Positions 13,579-26,060 are shown, counted from the first letter of the stretch. The stretch: 64,000 nucleotides of DNA from Litoditis marina (GCA_964036275.1 OZ038435.1:31167521-31231520), one strand, 5' to 3'. Made by a program: numbers and translations. Notes: generated by a model not told the origin, from the sequence alone.

Positions 13579-16500
13579 ATGGACCACGTAACTTCGGCAA
13601 CGGATATGCCTTTGTTGTGCGACAGCTCCCAATCGGATTCTGTCTACGACTCCATTGACCAACTACTTTTCTACCAGAAATACGTCGTGGTTACTTTGGC
13701 AGCCATCGCCGCACTTGGTATGAGGGTACAAATTCAGTTTTTTAGCGGTATAAAAACTAATATTTACTCCCATACATTGTCGAAATAGAATAAATGGTCG
13801 TATACAACCAACAAAATCCTAAATCCGTAATTACCAGACTTTGTTTCGCTGCAAAACAATATCTTTTTAGTGAATGGCACGTTTCTTGGTATCGTAATCA
13901 AGGGATGTAGAGACGAGGAGCTACCAATAAAGGTCAGTAATTCTCGTATTAAATCAAGAGTTGAACTAGAATAAGTATCAACCGCTTATTTTCAATTTTC
14001 TTGTTACAAAGTACTCAAGACTTCATTTTTTTAATCCTAAAAATGTTAAAGTATCGAAATTAAAAATTAAATTGAAAAGTAATGATAAATCTGATATCTG
14101 TAACCAGTTCCAGCGCTTTCTTCTGGTTTGCAATCGAGCGGCCGCGGATTTCGTGACGGCGGTCGTGGCGTTTTCCTATGTCTTTCCGACGCTGTTCTAT
14201 GAATGTCCGGAAGAACTGCAGCACATCGGATGCACGCCGCGCGACAGCTCCGGCCACCCTCTACCACTGCAGGTATAGCTCACTTCGTTCCAAGTGAGAC
14301 TCCGACAGTACACATTCGAACTTTTCAAGAAATGTTTTGTAGAGTCAACATCGGACAAGTTGTAACACTTTGTGTGATGAGGAACCAAAATCGATTGTGG
14401 ACATTGCTAACCTTTCCGATAAAATTATCGCCATTAAAACTGACAGAAAGTTTCGTATTCATAGTGTAGGAGTCTCAGTGGGGATCAAAAACACTATACA
14501 GCACTGCTCTTTACAAAAGAAGCCGTGACAGTTTATACCGTCCACTCCCGTTGTGTGTGATGATGATTTAAAGAATCCGTCCCGCTTTAATTTTGACTTT
14601 TGAGTTAACGAACTGACCCTATGGCAAATGAAAAACCATTATCAAAAATATATACTTTTATATCCCTATCTTGCTTCGTTTTCTCAGAAAAGCGGCTTAC
14701 GTAATGACACCGATAGGGGAGTTGCGTACGGGGTATGCTCAAAATAGCGTATAGAAGTGCGAAAATGATTTCAAAACACTCAATCACATACGAATACACA
14801 ATTAGGGACTAAAAATCGAAAATAAATCTGGATGTAAATAAACCAAGTCAAGTTGCGTCACAGTGAAAATGTTCATGTCCCCTTCTTTATTGCTTGATGT
14901 TATGCAAATTTTACAAATTTTCAATCAGAAAATTTTTTCGTGGTCTATGGGAAGACATTAAGAATCTTTTTTGAGCTTTTTAAATTTTTCGTGAAACTCA
15001 AATTATAGCGGAACGGTTTCTTTATACGCAAATGAAAGCGTGAAAAATTTGAAAAATAGGAATAAAAAGTAAGAAGAAAAGTTTGTAGTTTGATCTCGTT
15101 GCTATTCGGTCAGAAGTCGTCAACTAGGACGTGTATCGTGGTCAAACTACAACTAAGATTCGGTCGCTTAATGTATAGAAATCTCTCGTGAAGAGGCAGG
15201 CGGAAACTGTATTGCTGCATTGCATCCCTGCGTTTGTAGTATGACAACTTTGCAATTCTGTCGCAGAAATCTCTGGCGGCTTAGCAATCCCTCAAAATCT
15301 CATGACATACCTCATAAGCTATTGGCACGAACTTCTCATGACATTCTTTTGATTGCTATGCTACAACATTGAGAGTTCACATGTAGCTCATAGGGTATCT
15401 CATATGATACTCATATGAACTTCTCATGAGGTTGGAGGGATTGCTACGTCGCTTGGTGTGTACAGTTCCACATTTTGGTTTCGGTTGCTTTCGTTGGACA
15501 GGAAGAAGAAATGCTGCAAAAGAAGTATAGAAGTTGCATCCATTTGATTCTGTTTTCATCCCTTAAAGAATCCGTCCCGCTTTAATTTTGACTTCTGAGT
15601 TAACAATGTGACCCTATGGCAAATGAATAACCATTATCAAAAATATATACTTTTACAACCCTATCTTGCTTCGTTTTCTCAGAAAAGCGGCTTACGTAAT
15701 GACACCGATAGGGGGGTTGCGTACGGGGTATGCTCAAAATAGCCTATAGAGGCACAAAAATGCTTTTAAAATACTCTATTACATACGAATACCCAATTAA
15801 AGACTACAAAATGAAAATAAATCTGGGTGTTAATGAACCAAGTCAAGTTGCGTCACAGTGAAAATGTTCATGTACCTTTCTTAATTGCTTGATGTTATGC
15901 AAATTTTACAAATTTTTAATCAGAAAGTTTTTTCATGGTCTATGGGAAGACATTAAGAAACTTTTTTGAGCTTTTTACATTTTTCATGAAACTCAAATTA
16001 CAGCGGAACGGTTTCTTCAACCCAAAATTTGCCATTCATGACTTTCTTTGGAAACGTTCATAAATTTGTCTCTATCTAATCGATTATTTTTTGCAGGTTG
16101 CCATAACTCTGAACTACTGGACGGTGGCTCTAAGTTATTCTGGAGTGGCTCTTCTCACGGTTTACGCTGTCAAAAATCCCCTTAAGTACAAGGTGGGGAA
16201 CTGGTTTCTGGAACATTCATGAGAACTAGCTTTTACTTCCGAGAAAACGTGGCACGGGAAAAAAGAAAATTCTTTTTAATAATGATGTTCACCGAAGTTT
16301 TTAAGTGATGAAAAGTTTTTTCCAGAATGAACATACAGCGAAATATAAACCTAAAATGATTGGTTCATGATGTAGTATATCCTGAAATCATTTATTTACT
16401 CTGAAATCAAGATTTTAAAAAGTAATAAAAACTCATGGAACACATGTAATGTTGAAACAATTGTGTATGAAGTTTGTGTTCAAAGACGAGAAAACAAAGT

Positions 16501-19500
16501 GTATATTGATAATAATGATGTTTTTGTTACAAGTATTTGTAGACCACCCTCACAGTGCGACATGTGTGTCTGTGCATCTTGGCCTCTTGGATATTTATGT
16601 TGCTGGCTTTAGTTTTCATCTACACCCTTCACGGGTAGGTTGTCAATTAAACCCTACGTGATTGAATTGTGTTCTAGAAACGGATTAGAATATGTATGTA
16701 CATACACACTTTGAGCTTTGTAATTTTCCAAATGGTTCGTACGCTAGGGCTGGGAACAAGTTTCTATGCGAATATCAGAACTTTCACGAAAATCGGAAAG
16801 TATTGCGAAAAAACCCAGTATAAAACCTGGCACCGTAACAAAGTGTGTCATGAATAACGATCCCGGCACTTTCATCCCATCCTGCGTCTCCTCAAACATA
16901 CGCTATTTCTCTGCTCTTACATCCCGCCGGGACACGAGTGGCACGAATTAGTAAGGCAGAACGAGAAACGCAGGATGGGATGAAGGGGCCGGGATATTCT
17001 TGCATACGTACTCAGAACGTTTTCTCATCCGTTTTCAGTTCCGGCGTGCTCGGTGATGGAGAACAGGATGGCTACATGGCAGCGTGAGTTTGTCCGGCAG
17101 AGTCTTCGTCATATGTGTATAGTTCCCACCATTCCTACTAAGACTCCTACAGTAACCTTACAAACTTTCCAAAATCTGTTGTGAAGCTGAACATTTAGTT
17201 CATCAAAAATACTCTCGTTTATTTACTGTACCTGATTACGAAATCGAGGTGCCAAAATCCTCAACCTTCATGATCATAAGTAAGCGAGGAGAACGGTTTG
17301 GTAGTTTTGAAATTCTACTGTAGGAGTCTCAGTAGCAATGAAAAAGACTATACGAAAACAAGCCTAATGGTTGTATTCTCATTGGCTACGGTAAGGTATA
17401 ATTAATACGTAACGTGTGTATTGAGATGTATGTAGGTGACCTCTTAGAACTTTAAAGAAACCGTTCCGCTGTAATTTGAGTTTCATGAAAAATGTAAAAA
17501 GCTCAAAAAAGTTTCTTAACGTCTTCCCATAGACCATGAAAAAATTTTCTGATTGAAAATTTGTAAAATTTGCATAACATCAAGCAATAAAGAAGGGGAC
17601 ATGAACATTTTCACTGTGACGCAACTTGACTTGGTTTATTTACATCCAGATTTATTTTCATTTTGTAGTCTTTAATTGGGTATTCGTATGTAATAGAGTA
17701 TTTTAAAAGCATTTTTGTGCCTCTATAGGCTATTTTGAGCATACCCCGTACGCAACCCCCCTATCGGTGTCATTACGTAAGCCGCTTTTCTGAGAAAACG
17801 AAGCAAGATAGGGTTGTAAAAGTATATATTTTTGATAATGGTTATTCATTTGCCATAGGGTCACATTGTTAACTCAGAAGTCAAAATTAAAGCGGGACGG
17901 ATTCTTTAAACGCAAAATAAGTAATACAAACACTACAGGGTAATAAAATTATCGTTATTTGCTGTTGCCAATAGATGCAATAATTGTTATTTGAGATGAA
18001 AAATTGCAAAACTTTGCAAAATGCAACAGATTTAATGAGAAGTGTTTATTTACACAAGTTTGGTCATACGCGGATGTTATTAAAATACTTGTTATGATGT
18101 CTGGGAGTCTAGGGTGTGTGAAGAGTGTAGGGGAGGGGGGGGGGGGGTCTATCGACGTAGAAGAACGATTGTTGGTGCTGTAAACAGAACAAGCGTTGTA
18201 TAATTACTTTGTATACTTGTAAAATTTCCCCTTCAAATCACATGGCTCAATCAATGTTTCTATTCTTATACTTATAAAGCATACAACACTAACATTCTGA
18301 TCTGTCAAATGTTCAAATAATTCGTTTTATTCAGAATTGACACAACATTCGATACGAACGGCATGATCTACCTGATGCTACACGTCTACATCAGGGATGA
18401 GGTGAACCACGTTTTTTGAAAACAACCAAATTAGGGAAAGATGCGCGAAAACGTTTTCCTCTAAGAAGTAAACAAAAACATAAATCCATACCTTTTTTAG
18501 GCAACCACATCCAATACATTGTAATTGCTTTGAATGTATAATAACTTCACTTGAGTGTTTCAAACCGTTTCCGTTCATGATTAAGTTAATGTGCTCAGTA
18601 AGAGATGTACTCAAAACCGTTTCGACCCTGATTCAAGACGGTTTTGGGTTTTCTCAGAGGGTTGGGTCATAAGACATACTGACCGTCTTCTAGTGGAGAA
18701 TTGAGAGAAATGAACACTGCTCTTATTCACTTCCGTTCAGTTCGGCTACTGGCTCTCGGACCTGTGCGACAACATCACAAGACTACAGCCGATAATCATG
18801 GCTGTCCTTTCATTAGCCATGCCTGTTGTACTTCTGATTTTTGCATGGTGCAGCTACGGTTTGGTGGGTAGGCAGAAGTTTTCAAAATGAAGGTTGGCCA
18901 TGAACCATGCTCTAAATCTGAGGAGAGAAAACAGAGAAAAAATTTTTTTTCTCAACTAAAAAAATGTCTTTTTCTCAACCAAATTTGTCATTTTTTCTCA
19001 ACCAATTGCGAAGTTATGGAATTGTGAATTTTGTATTGATGACTAGAAAAGAATCTAGAGTTTCGGCAACCTTACAGCAATAATGAATATAATTGAAAAT
19101 TATGTTTAACATGAGAATATAATTCGAGAAAAGTCCGCATTGCGACCAATCCGTCCGACTTCTGAAAAAGCTCAAATCAGCGAAATACGTTTTGCAAATG
19201 GAAGTGAACTTTCTTTGTTGTAAGATAGATCCATTTTGAACTCTGAACTATAATAGTTCGGACAAGACACCTTCAATTTTGAACGAGTAGAAAACTCTTC
19301 ACATTGTGGTAGTTATGTTGTTTTCTCATTTATATCAGCAGCTGCTATTGAACACAATTCGAAACGTTGAAACACCAGGAAGACTACGCGCAGGGAAACT
19401 TATGATTTTTTTTTAAATCTTACATTCTCACTTCCTCTCTCTCTTTCATATCCATTTGAACATTTTCGAAGTTGTTTCAGGTAGCGAATGCGCTGTGGGG

Positions 19501-22401
19501 CTCTCGTCGTGGTCTCTCAGCGGTCCAGAGCAACCTTAGTGTTGTTCTTCATCTGGGACTGCACTTGGCCATATTCACAGTTACCGTAGTCTTCATGGCC
19601 ATGGCATACCTGAACACCATTCCTGTTGTTGACTACTGCTGGAAGGCGGAGGTGTGTTTGTATGTTCAGCCTCTTCCGGATATCGAGAGGAATCTAGCAC
19701 AAAACAATGCATCAAAACCTGCATGAAAATTCAAGTTGAGAAAAATTTGGATGAGCATCCAGCAATAAAGAGGCTGTGAAAATAGAGAGAGCAATATAGA
19801 GAAAATATTATATGAAGAGCAATGAATAGAATGAGTGAAATTGTTACTATCACGCAATAAGGCTTGAATAAACTATATTTTCCAACTACTAACGTGTTTC
19901 CCTTAGATTATATGTGAAGAAAAGATATATATCAATAACGAGGTGTTATTTTTATCTAGTTACCATCTCTCTATGATGAGCTATTGCGTCATTATTCAGA
20001 TGGACATAAATAAATGAATAACTTCGTTCAAGGAAACGAGACCATGTCTGGACAACCCCACCCCCTACTGGTACGTCGTACTCAATGTGGCAACGAGTAT
20101 CGGCTGGTTCACTCGAATGATTGCTGACCCGCTCATAGATGTGGTGAGGATTTCAAAAACGATGAGTTAGTAATATAGTGGGTGCCAAACTTATGTATTT
20201 CTGTCTCTCTTCGGAATCGAACCTGCGAGTAAAAGATTCATAGTAGGGCGCTAACCACTACGCTATTAGAATACGTAGCGGGTTTCACATCGAAGACATG
20301 TGTGCGTACACAGCGGGAAGTAAGATATACAGTACCCTCCCTCCTTTCCATTGGCGATGATTATAAGTGGCCATTCGGAACGGCATGCACCCAATATATG
20401 ACAAACACATTAGAAATCATCATGAACACAGTTTGTGATATTTCTACACGATTTGCGTGACGAGCATCACATCAGAAAACAGAACTACACATCAGAATAC
20501 TATACATAGACAAAGTGTGTAGAAATTTCTTCACGTTTTACATGACCTATCCATTCGATTCTATTATAATCTATAAATGCGAAAAATGAGTAAACCATAA
20601 AATATATTTAATATTCAATATATTCATTCAACATATTCATGTACTCGACAAATAGTACAAATATGAACTAATGTATCACATGGTGTTCTCTCAACTTCTT
20701 GCTTCATGTGCTTTCTGAACGAGGGAGAGCCAAGGTTCAGGGCGCAAAGAAATAATGTTAGGATTACCGTGAAATTGAGGTTTGGGCAATACGATCCGCG
20801 CCAGCCAGAGTTGTAGGGTTGTTAATCGAGTTGAAAATTTCGAGTTTTTCGAGTTTCGAGTTTTTCGAGTTTTCGAAAATTCGAGTTTTTCGAGTTTCGA
20901 GTTTTTCGAGTTTCCGATATTTCGAGTTTTTCGAGTTTCGAGTTTTTCGAGTTCTGAAAATTTTCGAGTTTTTCGAGTTTCGAGTTGAACTCGAAACTCG
21001 AAATTTCGAGTTTATTTCGAGTTTTTCGAGTTCGAGTTTATTTTTTAACAACCCTACGAGAGTTGGAAAGGGCTTACTGGGTAGTTCGCCGGGAGAGACT
21101 TGTTGGAATACACAGTATCAGGATGGAAACAGGGGGGGGGGGGGACCATAAACCAGTCGGCAGCCCAACCAAAATAGAAAGCGTAAATACGTGTACGTTA
21201 CAGCTAGTCGATGGGGTGCTCCGCAGGTGTGTTATTCGTATGCCCAGGAAACATCGTCTCTCCACGTTCACATTATCAACCAGAGACGAGGTGAACAACT
21301 TCTCTCAAAGTTCTTCGTTAAATAAAGATTATGTGGTCCAATCCCGTGTCAACGGTCCTTTGAACTGCAATTAAAAAATGTAATGCGGTTTAAAGAAGGA
21401 CGATTATGTGGTCCAATCCGAACTTTTCAGTCCTTTAAACTGCAACACATTTTCTAATTGCAGTTGAAAGGACCGTTGATACGGGATTGGACCACATAAT
21501 CGTCCTGCATTAACAACTTTTTTCGAACGGCAACACTTTTGATTGAAGGTTGTAATTTACGAAGTGAAAGTTTGATATATTATGATGTCATTCAGCGTCG
21601 TATTTGATATACATGTATTAATCTTTTATTTTAATATTAATCTTTGAAGTTTACAGACATTGATACTGTGTAGTTATATGAATGTGCTCAGTAAAAGATG
21701 AACTCAAAAAATTTTTCTCATATTTTTGATTGGTTGTTCAATTCCTCATTTCTGATTTCATCTTTTACTAAGCACATTCATATAACTATTACATCCAAAA
21801 CGTCCCAGTGACACTATATTGTTCAATATAAATAACCTAATATTGAGATTGTAGTTAGTTTTTGCAGGGGATTATGTTCCTGGCTGGGATCGTTTTACAA
21901 AAAGTAACACTTTCCAGTAATGGGTAATTAGGTTCAGGAGCATCAGGTTCCTTTTTCTTCTCTCGTGACTTGTTCTGAACGAGTATCAAACATAAGTTCA
22001 CAGATTAAATATTCGTATAAATTACTATAAAAAGTAAATTGGCGTAAAACTGTGATAGAAAATAACTAATAGCGGTGTCTTGAAAAGTTTGAAAACTATT
22101 TCTTATCGAATTTAAGGGCTGAAGTTACGAGAAAAATTTCTGATTTTTTGTCCATATGAAAAGTTTGAATTTTCACTAAGTTTCCTCGATGACCACGAGT
22201 CTAAAGTTGGAGATGTATCACAAAAAAAAGTTGTGAACTGCCAGAAAATTAGACGTAAAACGTGTGAAACACATCATTCCGAGAACATGCAGAGAATTTC
22301 ACACTTTTATAGTATACAAGTTTCAGGGACACAAAATTTCTCTGGCAACCCAAAAGATCTCGTTCCAGCCTACCGACCCTCTGATGTTGAGCAGAATGTG
22401 A
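13579..22401 (+). CDS. seven-transmembrane receptor, orphan, divergent rhodopsin-like
   Basis: Not recognised as a named gene. Eleven exons join in frame: 13579-13717, 13871-13932, 14108-14272, 16097-16192, 16543-16634, 17039-17083, 18335-18401, 18741-18863, 19481-19651, 20033-20143, 22327-22401 (TGA), about 380 residues. Seven hydrophobic segments: YVVVTLAAIAALVNGTFLG (TM1); LLVCNRAAADFVTAVVAF (TM2, with NRAAAD where class A receptors have NLxxxD); NYWTVALSYSGVALLTVYAV (TM3) followed by NPLKYK instead of DRY; LCILASWIFMLLALVFIY (TM4); a long acidic loop 2; IIMAVLSLAMPVVLLIFAW (TM5); VVLHLGLHLAIFTVTVVF (TM6, no CWxP); and a TM7 ending MIADPLIDV (a DPxxD relic of NPxxY). A short tail follows. 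An acceptor-like GATTACAG at 13572 lies 6 bases before the ATG, so trans-splicing or an upstream exon is possible. The donors at 18402 (GTGAAC) and 18864 (GTGGGT) and the last 2.2 kb intron are the weakest parts of the model. Surface localisation and ligand are inferred or unknown. Confidence 0.7.
14568..15025 (+). mobile_element. MITE-like element, family A copy 1 (about 455 bp)
   Basis: Begins TTTAAAGAATCCGTCCCGC and ends GCGGAACGGTTTCTTTA, imperfect terminal inverted repeats of about 30 bp. Near-identical sequence occurs at 15563-16019 (same strand) and 17451-17910 (opposite strand). Lies in the intron between receptor exons 3 and 4. No coding capacity seen. Confidence 0.8.
15086..15155. 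mobile_element. TGTAGTTTGA short foldback element (family E)
   Basis: TTTGTAGTTTGATCTCG at the left and GTGGTCAAACTACAAC at the right form inverted ends around a unique middle of about 40 bases. Similar pairs recur through the window. Confidence 0.5.
15276..15455. mobile_element. CTCATGAG foldback element (family C)
   Basis: Ends GGCGGCTTAGCAATCCCTC and GGAGGGATTGCTACGTCGC are inverted repeats of about 20 bp. The interior holds repeated TCTCATGA words and TGATTGCTATGCTACAACAT. The best matching copy is 35602-35785. Confidence 0.75.
15563..16019 (+). mobile_element. MITE-like element, family A copy 2
   Basis: Direct copy of the element at 14568-15025, with the same terminal inverted repeats and only scattered substitutions. 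It ends about 77 bases before the acceptor of receptor exon 4. Confidence 0.8.
16855..16995. repeat. inverted repeat around a unique centre
   Basis: GATCCCGGCACTTTCATCCCATCCTGCG at the left is repeated in inverse as CGCAGGATGGGATGAAGGGGCCGGGAT at the right; each arm is about 28 bp. Related GATCCCAGCCTGCGTCTC occurs at 51070. Confidence 0.6.
17451..17910 (-). mobile_element. MITE-like element, family A copy 3 (inverted)
   Basis: Reverse complement of the copies at 14568 and 15563, flanked by TTTAAAGAAACCG and CGGATTCTTTAAA. Lies in the intron between receptor exons 6 and 7. Confidence 0.8.
20170..20345 (-). mobile_element. tRNA-derived SINE-like element, copy 1
   Basis: On the minus strand it contains an A-box-like TAGCGTAGTGGTTAGCGC and, downstream, a B box GGTTCGATTCC: an internal RNA polymerase III promoter in a tRNA-like fold. 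Outside the tRNA part it shares GGTGCCAAA and AAGTAAGATATACAGTACCC (plus strand) with copies at 26180 and 44540. Intronic in the 7TM receptor gene. Confidence 0.65.
20811..21057. mobile_element. foldback element filled with TTTCGAG repeats
   Basis: TIRs GTAGGGTTGTTAA (left) and TTAACAACCCTAC (right) enclose about 25 units of TTTTCGAG/TTTCGAG. Reading frames across it give meaningless FEFFEF-type peptides. A one-ended relative lies at 52533-52660. Confidence 0.75.
21325..21507. repeat. inverted repeat with arms of about 48 bp
   Basis: Left arm AAGATTATGTGGTCCAATCC... and right arm ...GGATTGGACCACATAATCGT pair over about 48 bases. A third partial copy of the same motif (ATTATGTGGTCCAATCCG) sits between them. 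Confidence 0.65.
21672..21788. mobile_element. short foldback element
   Basis: Left end TATATGAATGTGCTCAGTAA and right end TTACTAAGCACATTCATATA are near-perfect inverted repeats of about 28 bp. A related half (AATGTGCTCAGTAAGAGATG) occurs near 18588. Confidence 0.65.
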
Positions 22402-23907
22402 AAAGGTTAGCAATCGGTTACAACAAATCGAATCAATAGCCAAAGATTTGGGGAGAATACAATACAACATTCATTCAATGCACATTATCAAAATGACTGG
22501 AAAGGACAATTAGAAACAAAAAAACGTTTAAAAAAATCCGAACGTAAAAAATATGAGAATGAATGTTCGAAGGGGAAGCTTAGTCTATGTATGAGTGTCA
22601 GGGTGTTCTTACATACGTGGTCACGTAGTGAGATATTGCAAAGTGGTATTGAAACTAGACCAATGAATTGAATTATGAGGGACTGTGTTATTTCTGCCTA
22701 TTGTCAGAAACTTGGTGAAAGATAAGAGTTCAGAATGAGATGTAAACTTCTCACACAACTTGAGGAACTTCTTACGTCTTACAAGTTGTTTAGGTTATAA
22801 GTGTCATGCGATTCAAGCTCTGCTTCAGAAGGGGTTTTTTTTTAATTGAAATTAAGTATATTTCAGGAGTGCAAGAGAAATTATTATGTCAGGAATTTTC
22901 GCTAGAATTCTCGAACACGGGTGCGCCCTCGAAAACCGTCAATCTACGATCTCAAATCCCATCTCAATGTTCAGAGAAAAAAAACATACTGTTGAAAATT
23001 TGTTCTATTCTGTTATCAAGTTTTGTGTTACCTTCCGTCAAAATTTCGTACAAAACATCTCACTATTTTAGAGCACAGACCATTTTACTATTTTAGATTT
23101 GTTAGAACCGTACAAAAAACGAGTTCACATATTTGATGTTTGAGTAGTTTGAATGTTCTTGAGCGCTTTTGGACGAGATATATCTCATTTTGGTTTCGTG
23201 AGTAGTGTGTAATACTTTGATGAACTGACTATTCGGCAATACTACATTCTTCGACTATCGTTCAAAAAGCATATTGTTCGTTTCACCCATTTATAACCCT
23301 CTACAGTAATCTGTCCAAACATCCAGGGCAAAGTTGGATGTATGGGCGTTTTTGGATTTTTCCCAAATTTTTGTACGGGTTTCTACACATTTACTACTAC
23401 AAAATCCGGAATTTTTGAACCAAAATGATGAATTATGCATTAGAAAAAGCCTCCTGAATATTCGACGGATTACTGTAGTAGGACATCTATTGGTGAAACA
23501 GAGTATATAACAGTATAGTCGCAATTGCTGGTTTCTCTGAGTTTGTTAGTGAACCTGGTATAGTTCATCACGGATCTCTGTGTATTCGGTTTAGTTGCAA
23601 TTTTTTTGAACACAAACGAAAACGAGTCACTTTTTACATTTTTTGTGCATTTGTCCTGTATATATATGTTCCGATTGTTTTCAATGAAATTCAACAATGA
23701 ATGTTTTACCACGTTGTCAGTTATTATCCGTTTTCCGGAGACTTTCCATTGAGGCTCTGGAGTGTCCTTAGGGACCTGTCGGTTTTTCATTAGAATAAAT
23801 GAGCACCGTTTATTTATTAACACCGACTGCAGTCCATTGACGGAATTAGTGTGCGCTGAATAGCAAAACAGGCGTTAATTTGAGAGGTTAGCGGTGAGAA
23901 TATGGTA

Positions 23908-24323
23908 TCACGTACACTTAGCATTCTAATGAGAAATCGTGCACTTTGTAATTGCACGTTTCTGAGTTTTTTATTGATTTATTTACATGCAAGCATGTGA
24001 TATACAAGAGGAGAAATAGCAAAATGACGGTGGGATACAAAAACATTCGAAAGTGGAAAATGGGTCGGAAATCGACAAATATCATTTGGTCAACACGTGT
24101 GAATGAAAAAATAAATCTTATGACAATACAGATAAACGAATCACGAATGGTATACATTGATTGGGCCATACTCACAGATGAACAAAAAAAACAGTAGAAG
24201 TCTTATTCAAATGCACAGTGCTTTTTGCGGCAGATAACGACATCGGTATTTTGGATTTCTTGCTTTCTCAGTTCTTCTGTGCTTAACATGTTTCGCGTGA
24301 CTGTGCAATTGACTAACAGTATA
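23908..24323. mobile_element. family D element split by about 310 bp of other DNA
   Basis: 23908-23972 matches the left half of the element at 37097-37230 (ACGTACACTTAGCATTCTAA ... TTGCACGTTTCTGA). 24286-24323 matches its right half (CATGTTTCGCGTGACTGTGC ... CTAACAGTATA). The DNA in between is unrelated to the family. Confidence 0.55.
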
Positions 24324-24799
24324 GTTGCTATAGTTGCCATTTGCCCGACGTGGACACCATACTCCGAACGTTGACTGGGATGCGCGTCGCGGCCCGCGTA
24401 GCGGTCAGCCAGTCTTTTGGAATTCTGCCACTCAATTCTAGCTGGGTGCGCTAAATTTTCTCCGTTTTCTTCGAGAAAACACGTTATATTTATATTTTTC
24501 ATATTTCTTCGTTGCTCATAATGACAACGAAAGTTAGTTTGAGTTAGACGTGGTTGTTTGGAAAAGTTTTGGATTAGTTTTATATCGAAAACTTCGAAAA
24601 CTTTTTTGTTTTGTTTATGAAAATGTGTGAAAAGTTCATTGTATACAGTTTCTAAGGAGTGTAACTATGGAATTACAGGTCTTTTTGCTCGCTAATAAGG
24701 CGAAGGTCAATGTTAACTTTAACAAGTGAAATCTCAAAAAAAGAGTGGCAGACTTTTGCAACAGTACAGCTGACGTCCCCTTGCTTAGGTTGGCATTCT

Positions 24800-24885
24800 T
24801 CCCCTCGTAATGACCCCGATGGCTGGCCGCTTGTGTGCGCGCTACCAATCTCGGCGGGCGGGTTCGATTCCCCGCTGAGACAGAA
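24800..24885 (+). repeat. tRNA-like sequence (B box), probably SINE remnant
   Basis: GGCGGGCGGGTTCGATTCCCCGC contains a good T-arm/B box, but no complete cloverleaf with a matching acceptor stem can be drawn upstream. Treated as a tRNA-derived relic, not a tRNA gene. Confidence 0.45.
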
Positions 24886-24919
24886 TTTTGAGTGTGGCTG
24901 TGCTCAGAACGATTGGCGC

Positions 24920-25060
24920 CAATTTTCTTCGATTGGCCAGCTACAAAAGCGAGAGAGTGTGCAGGTCAATGAGGCCGCAGACATCTGGGTCTCTCTGACC
25001 TGCACACTCTCTCGCTCAGCCAATAGAAAAGTGGCTGGCCAATTGGCTGGGAATTGTCTG
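24920..25060. mobile_element. MITE-like foldback element (family G), second copy
   Basis: Left arm GATTGGCCAGC...AGCGAGAGAGTGTGCAGGTCA and right arm TGACCTGCACACTCTCTCGCT...GCTGGCCAATT pair over 40 or more bases. Homologous to 5071-5220. Confidence 0.7.
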
Positions 25061-25859
25061 AGTGGTAAACCAGAAAACCTGGCAAAGATCCAAACTCCGC
25101 CTCTAGATCTTGGCTCCGCCCCCAATTTATTCATACTGTAGTGTCCACGTCGGTTTGACGGCGACTATACGGTAGCTGTTTTGTATCAAGCTGAGAGACA
25201 GTTCTTGAATTTTTCTGAATGATGGATTGGTTGAACATAGATATTTCAACATAGGGTTGGAGTGGTCAAGCCTACTTACGGGTACACGAAGAGCTTATGT
25301 CAGGTGATATTTAAAGATCATCTTAGGATTTCAAGATCGATCTTCTTTATCATTGAGCAACATATTTGACGATAGAATTATAGCGGATTTCTCTAGTAGA
25401 ACATAACAATACCTAAGTGATTAAAGTCTCGATACTTGTACGATTTCAACTACTTTTCGGTTCACCTCTGCACTCAAATCTCAATACAGTTTGAAAAAGC
25501 CCGAAACAAAACCTCTGCCCAAGTTGTGTTCCGGTCTCCTTTAAACATTGTTAACTATTTTCCGGTCCTCTTCAACTGGCGAATACAGCATATTTCCGTC
25601 GGAACCGATATGATCTGGCTCTCATATGTTCCTTATGTGATGTGCGCGGGTGATATGATATAATAGTAGGTAACGGTCGTAAATTGGCGGAAGCCACACC
25701 TGGCCAAATAGAGAGAAACTACACGGAAAGGGGTTGTAAACCACTACCAAGGACATTTCCGTTCCTTACAACATAATTGCGGTGTGGTAAGTGGGAATAA
25801 ACAGTTCTTAACAGACTTCGTTGATCAGCACGTTCAGTAAATATGGATGAGGTGCTACG

Positions 25860-26060
25860 ACTAAAATGGAGAAGGGCAGAGAGAAGGGAAGAAAGAAAGG
25901 GGTATAAAGAGAAGGAGGGGGGGGGGGGAGAGGAAGAGAGGAAGAAAAAGAAAGGAAGGAAGAGAAAATCAGTGATATATAGAAAGAGTTGGGGAGAGAG
26001 AGAGAGAGGGAGAGAGAGAGAGAGAAAGAGTGAGCAAGAGTAGGGGAGATATAGAGAAAG
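25860..26060. repeat. purine-rich GA/GGA low-complexity tract
   Basis: Includes a run of 12 G at about 25916-25929 and a GAGAGA run at 25992-26030. The Lys/Glu/Arg-rich frame here is an artefact. Confidence 0.85.

Noticed and set aside
20215..20290. Possible minus-strand tRNA gene
   Set aside because: A and B boxes are present but the acceptor stem does not pair, and the same sequence recurs with a shared tail at two other sites, so it is better called a SINE.
20764..21374. Frames repeating FEFFEF or NSKNSK
   Set aside because: Translation of the TTTCGAG repeat inside a TIR element.
24800..24885. Possible tRNA gene
   Set aside because: B box and T arm are good, but no matching acceptor stem or anticodon arm could be drawn.
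24710..25141. 143-codon plus-strand frame
   Set aside because: It runs across a tRNA-like relic and the arms of a foldback element; the peptide has no family resemblance.
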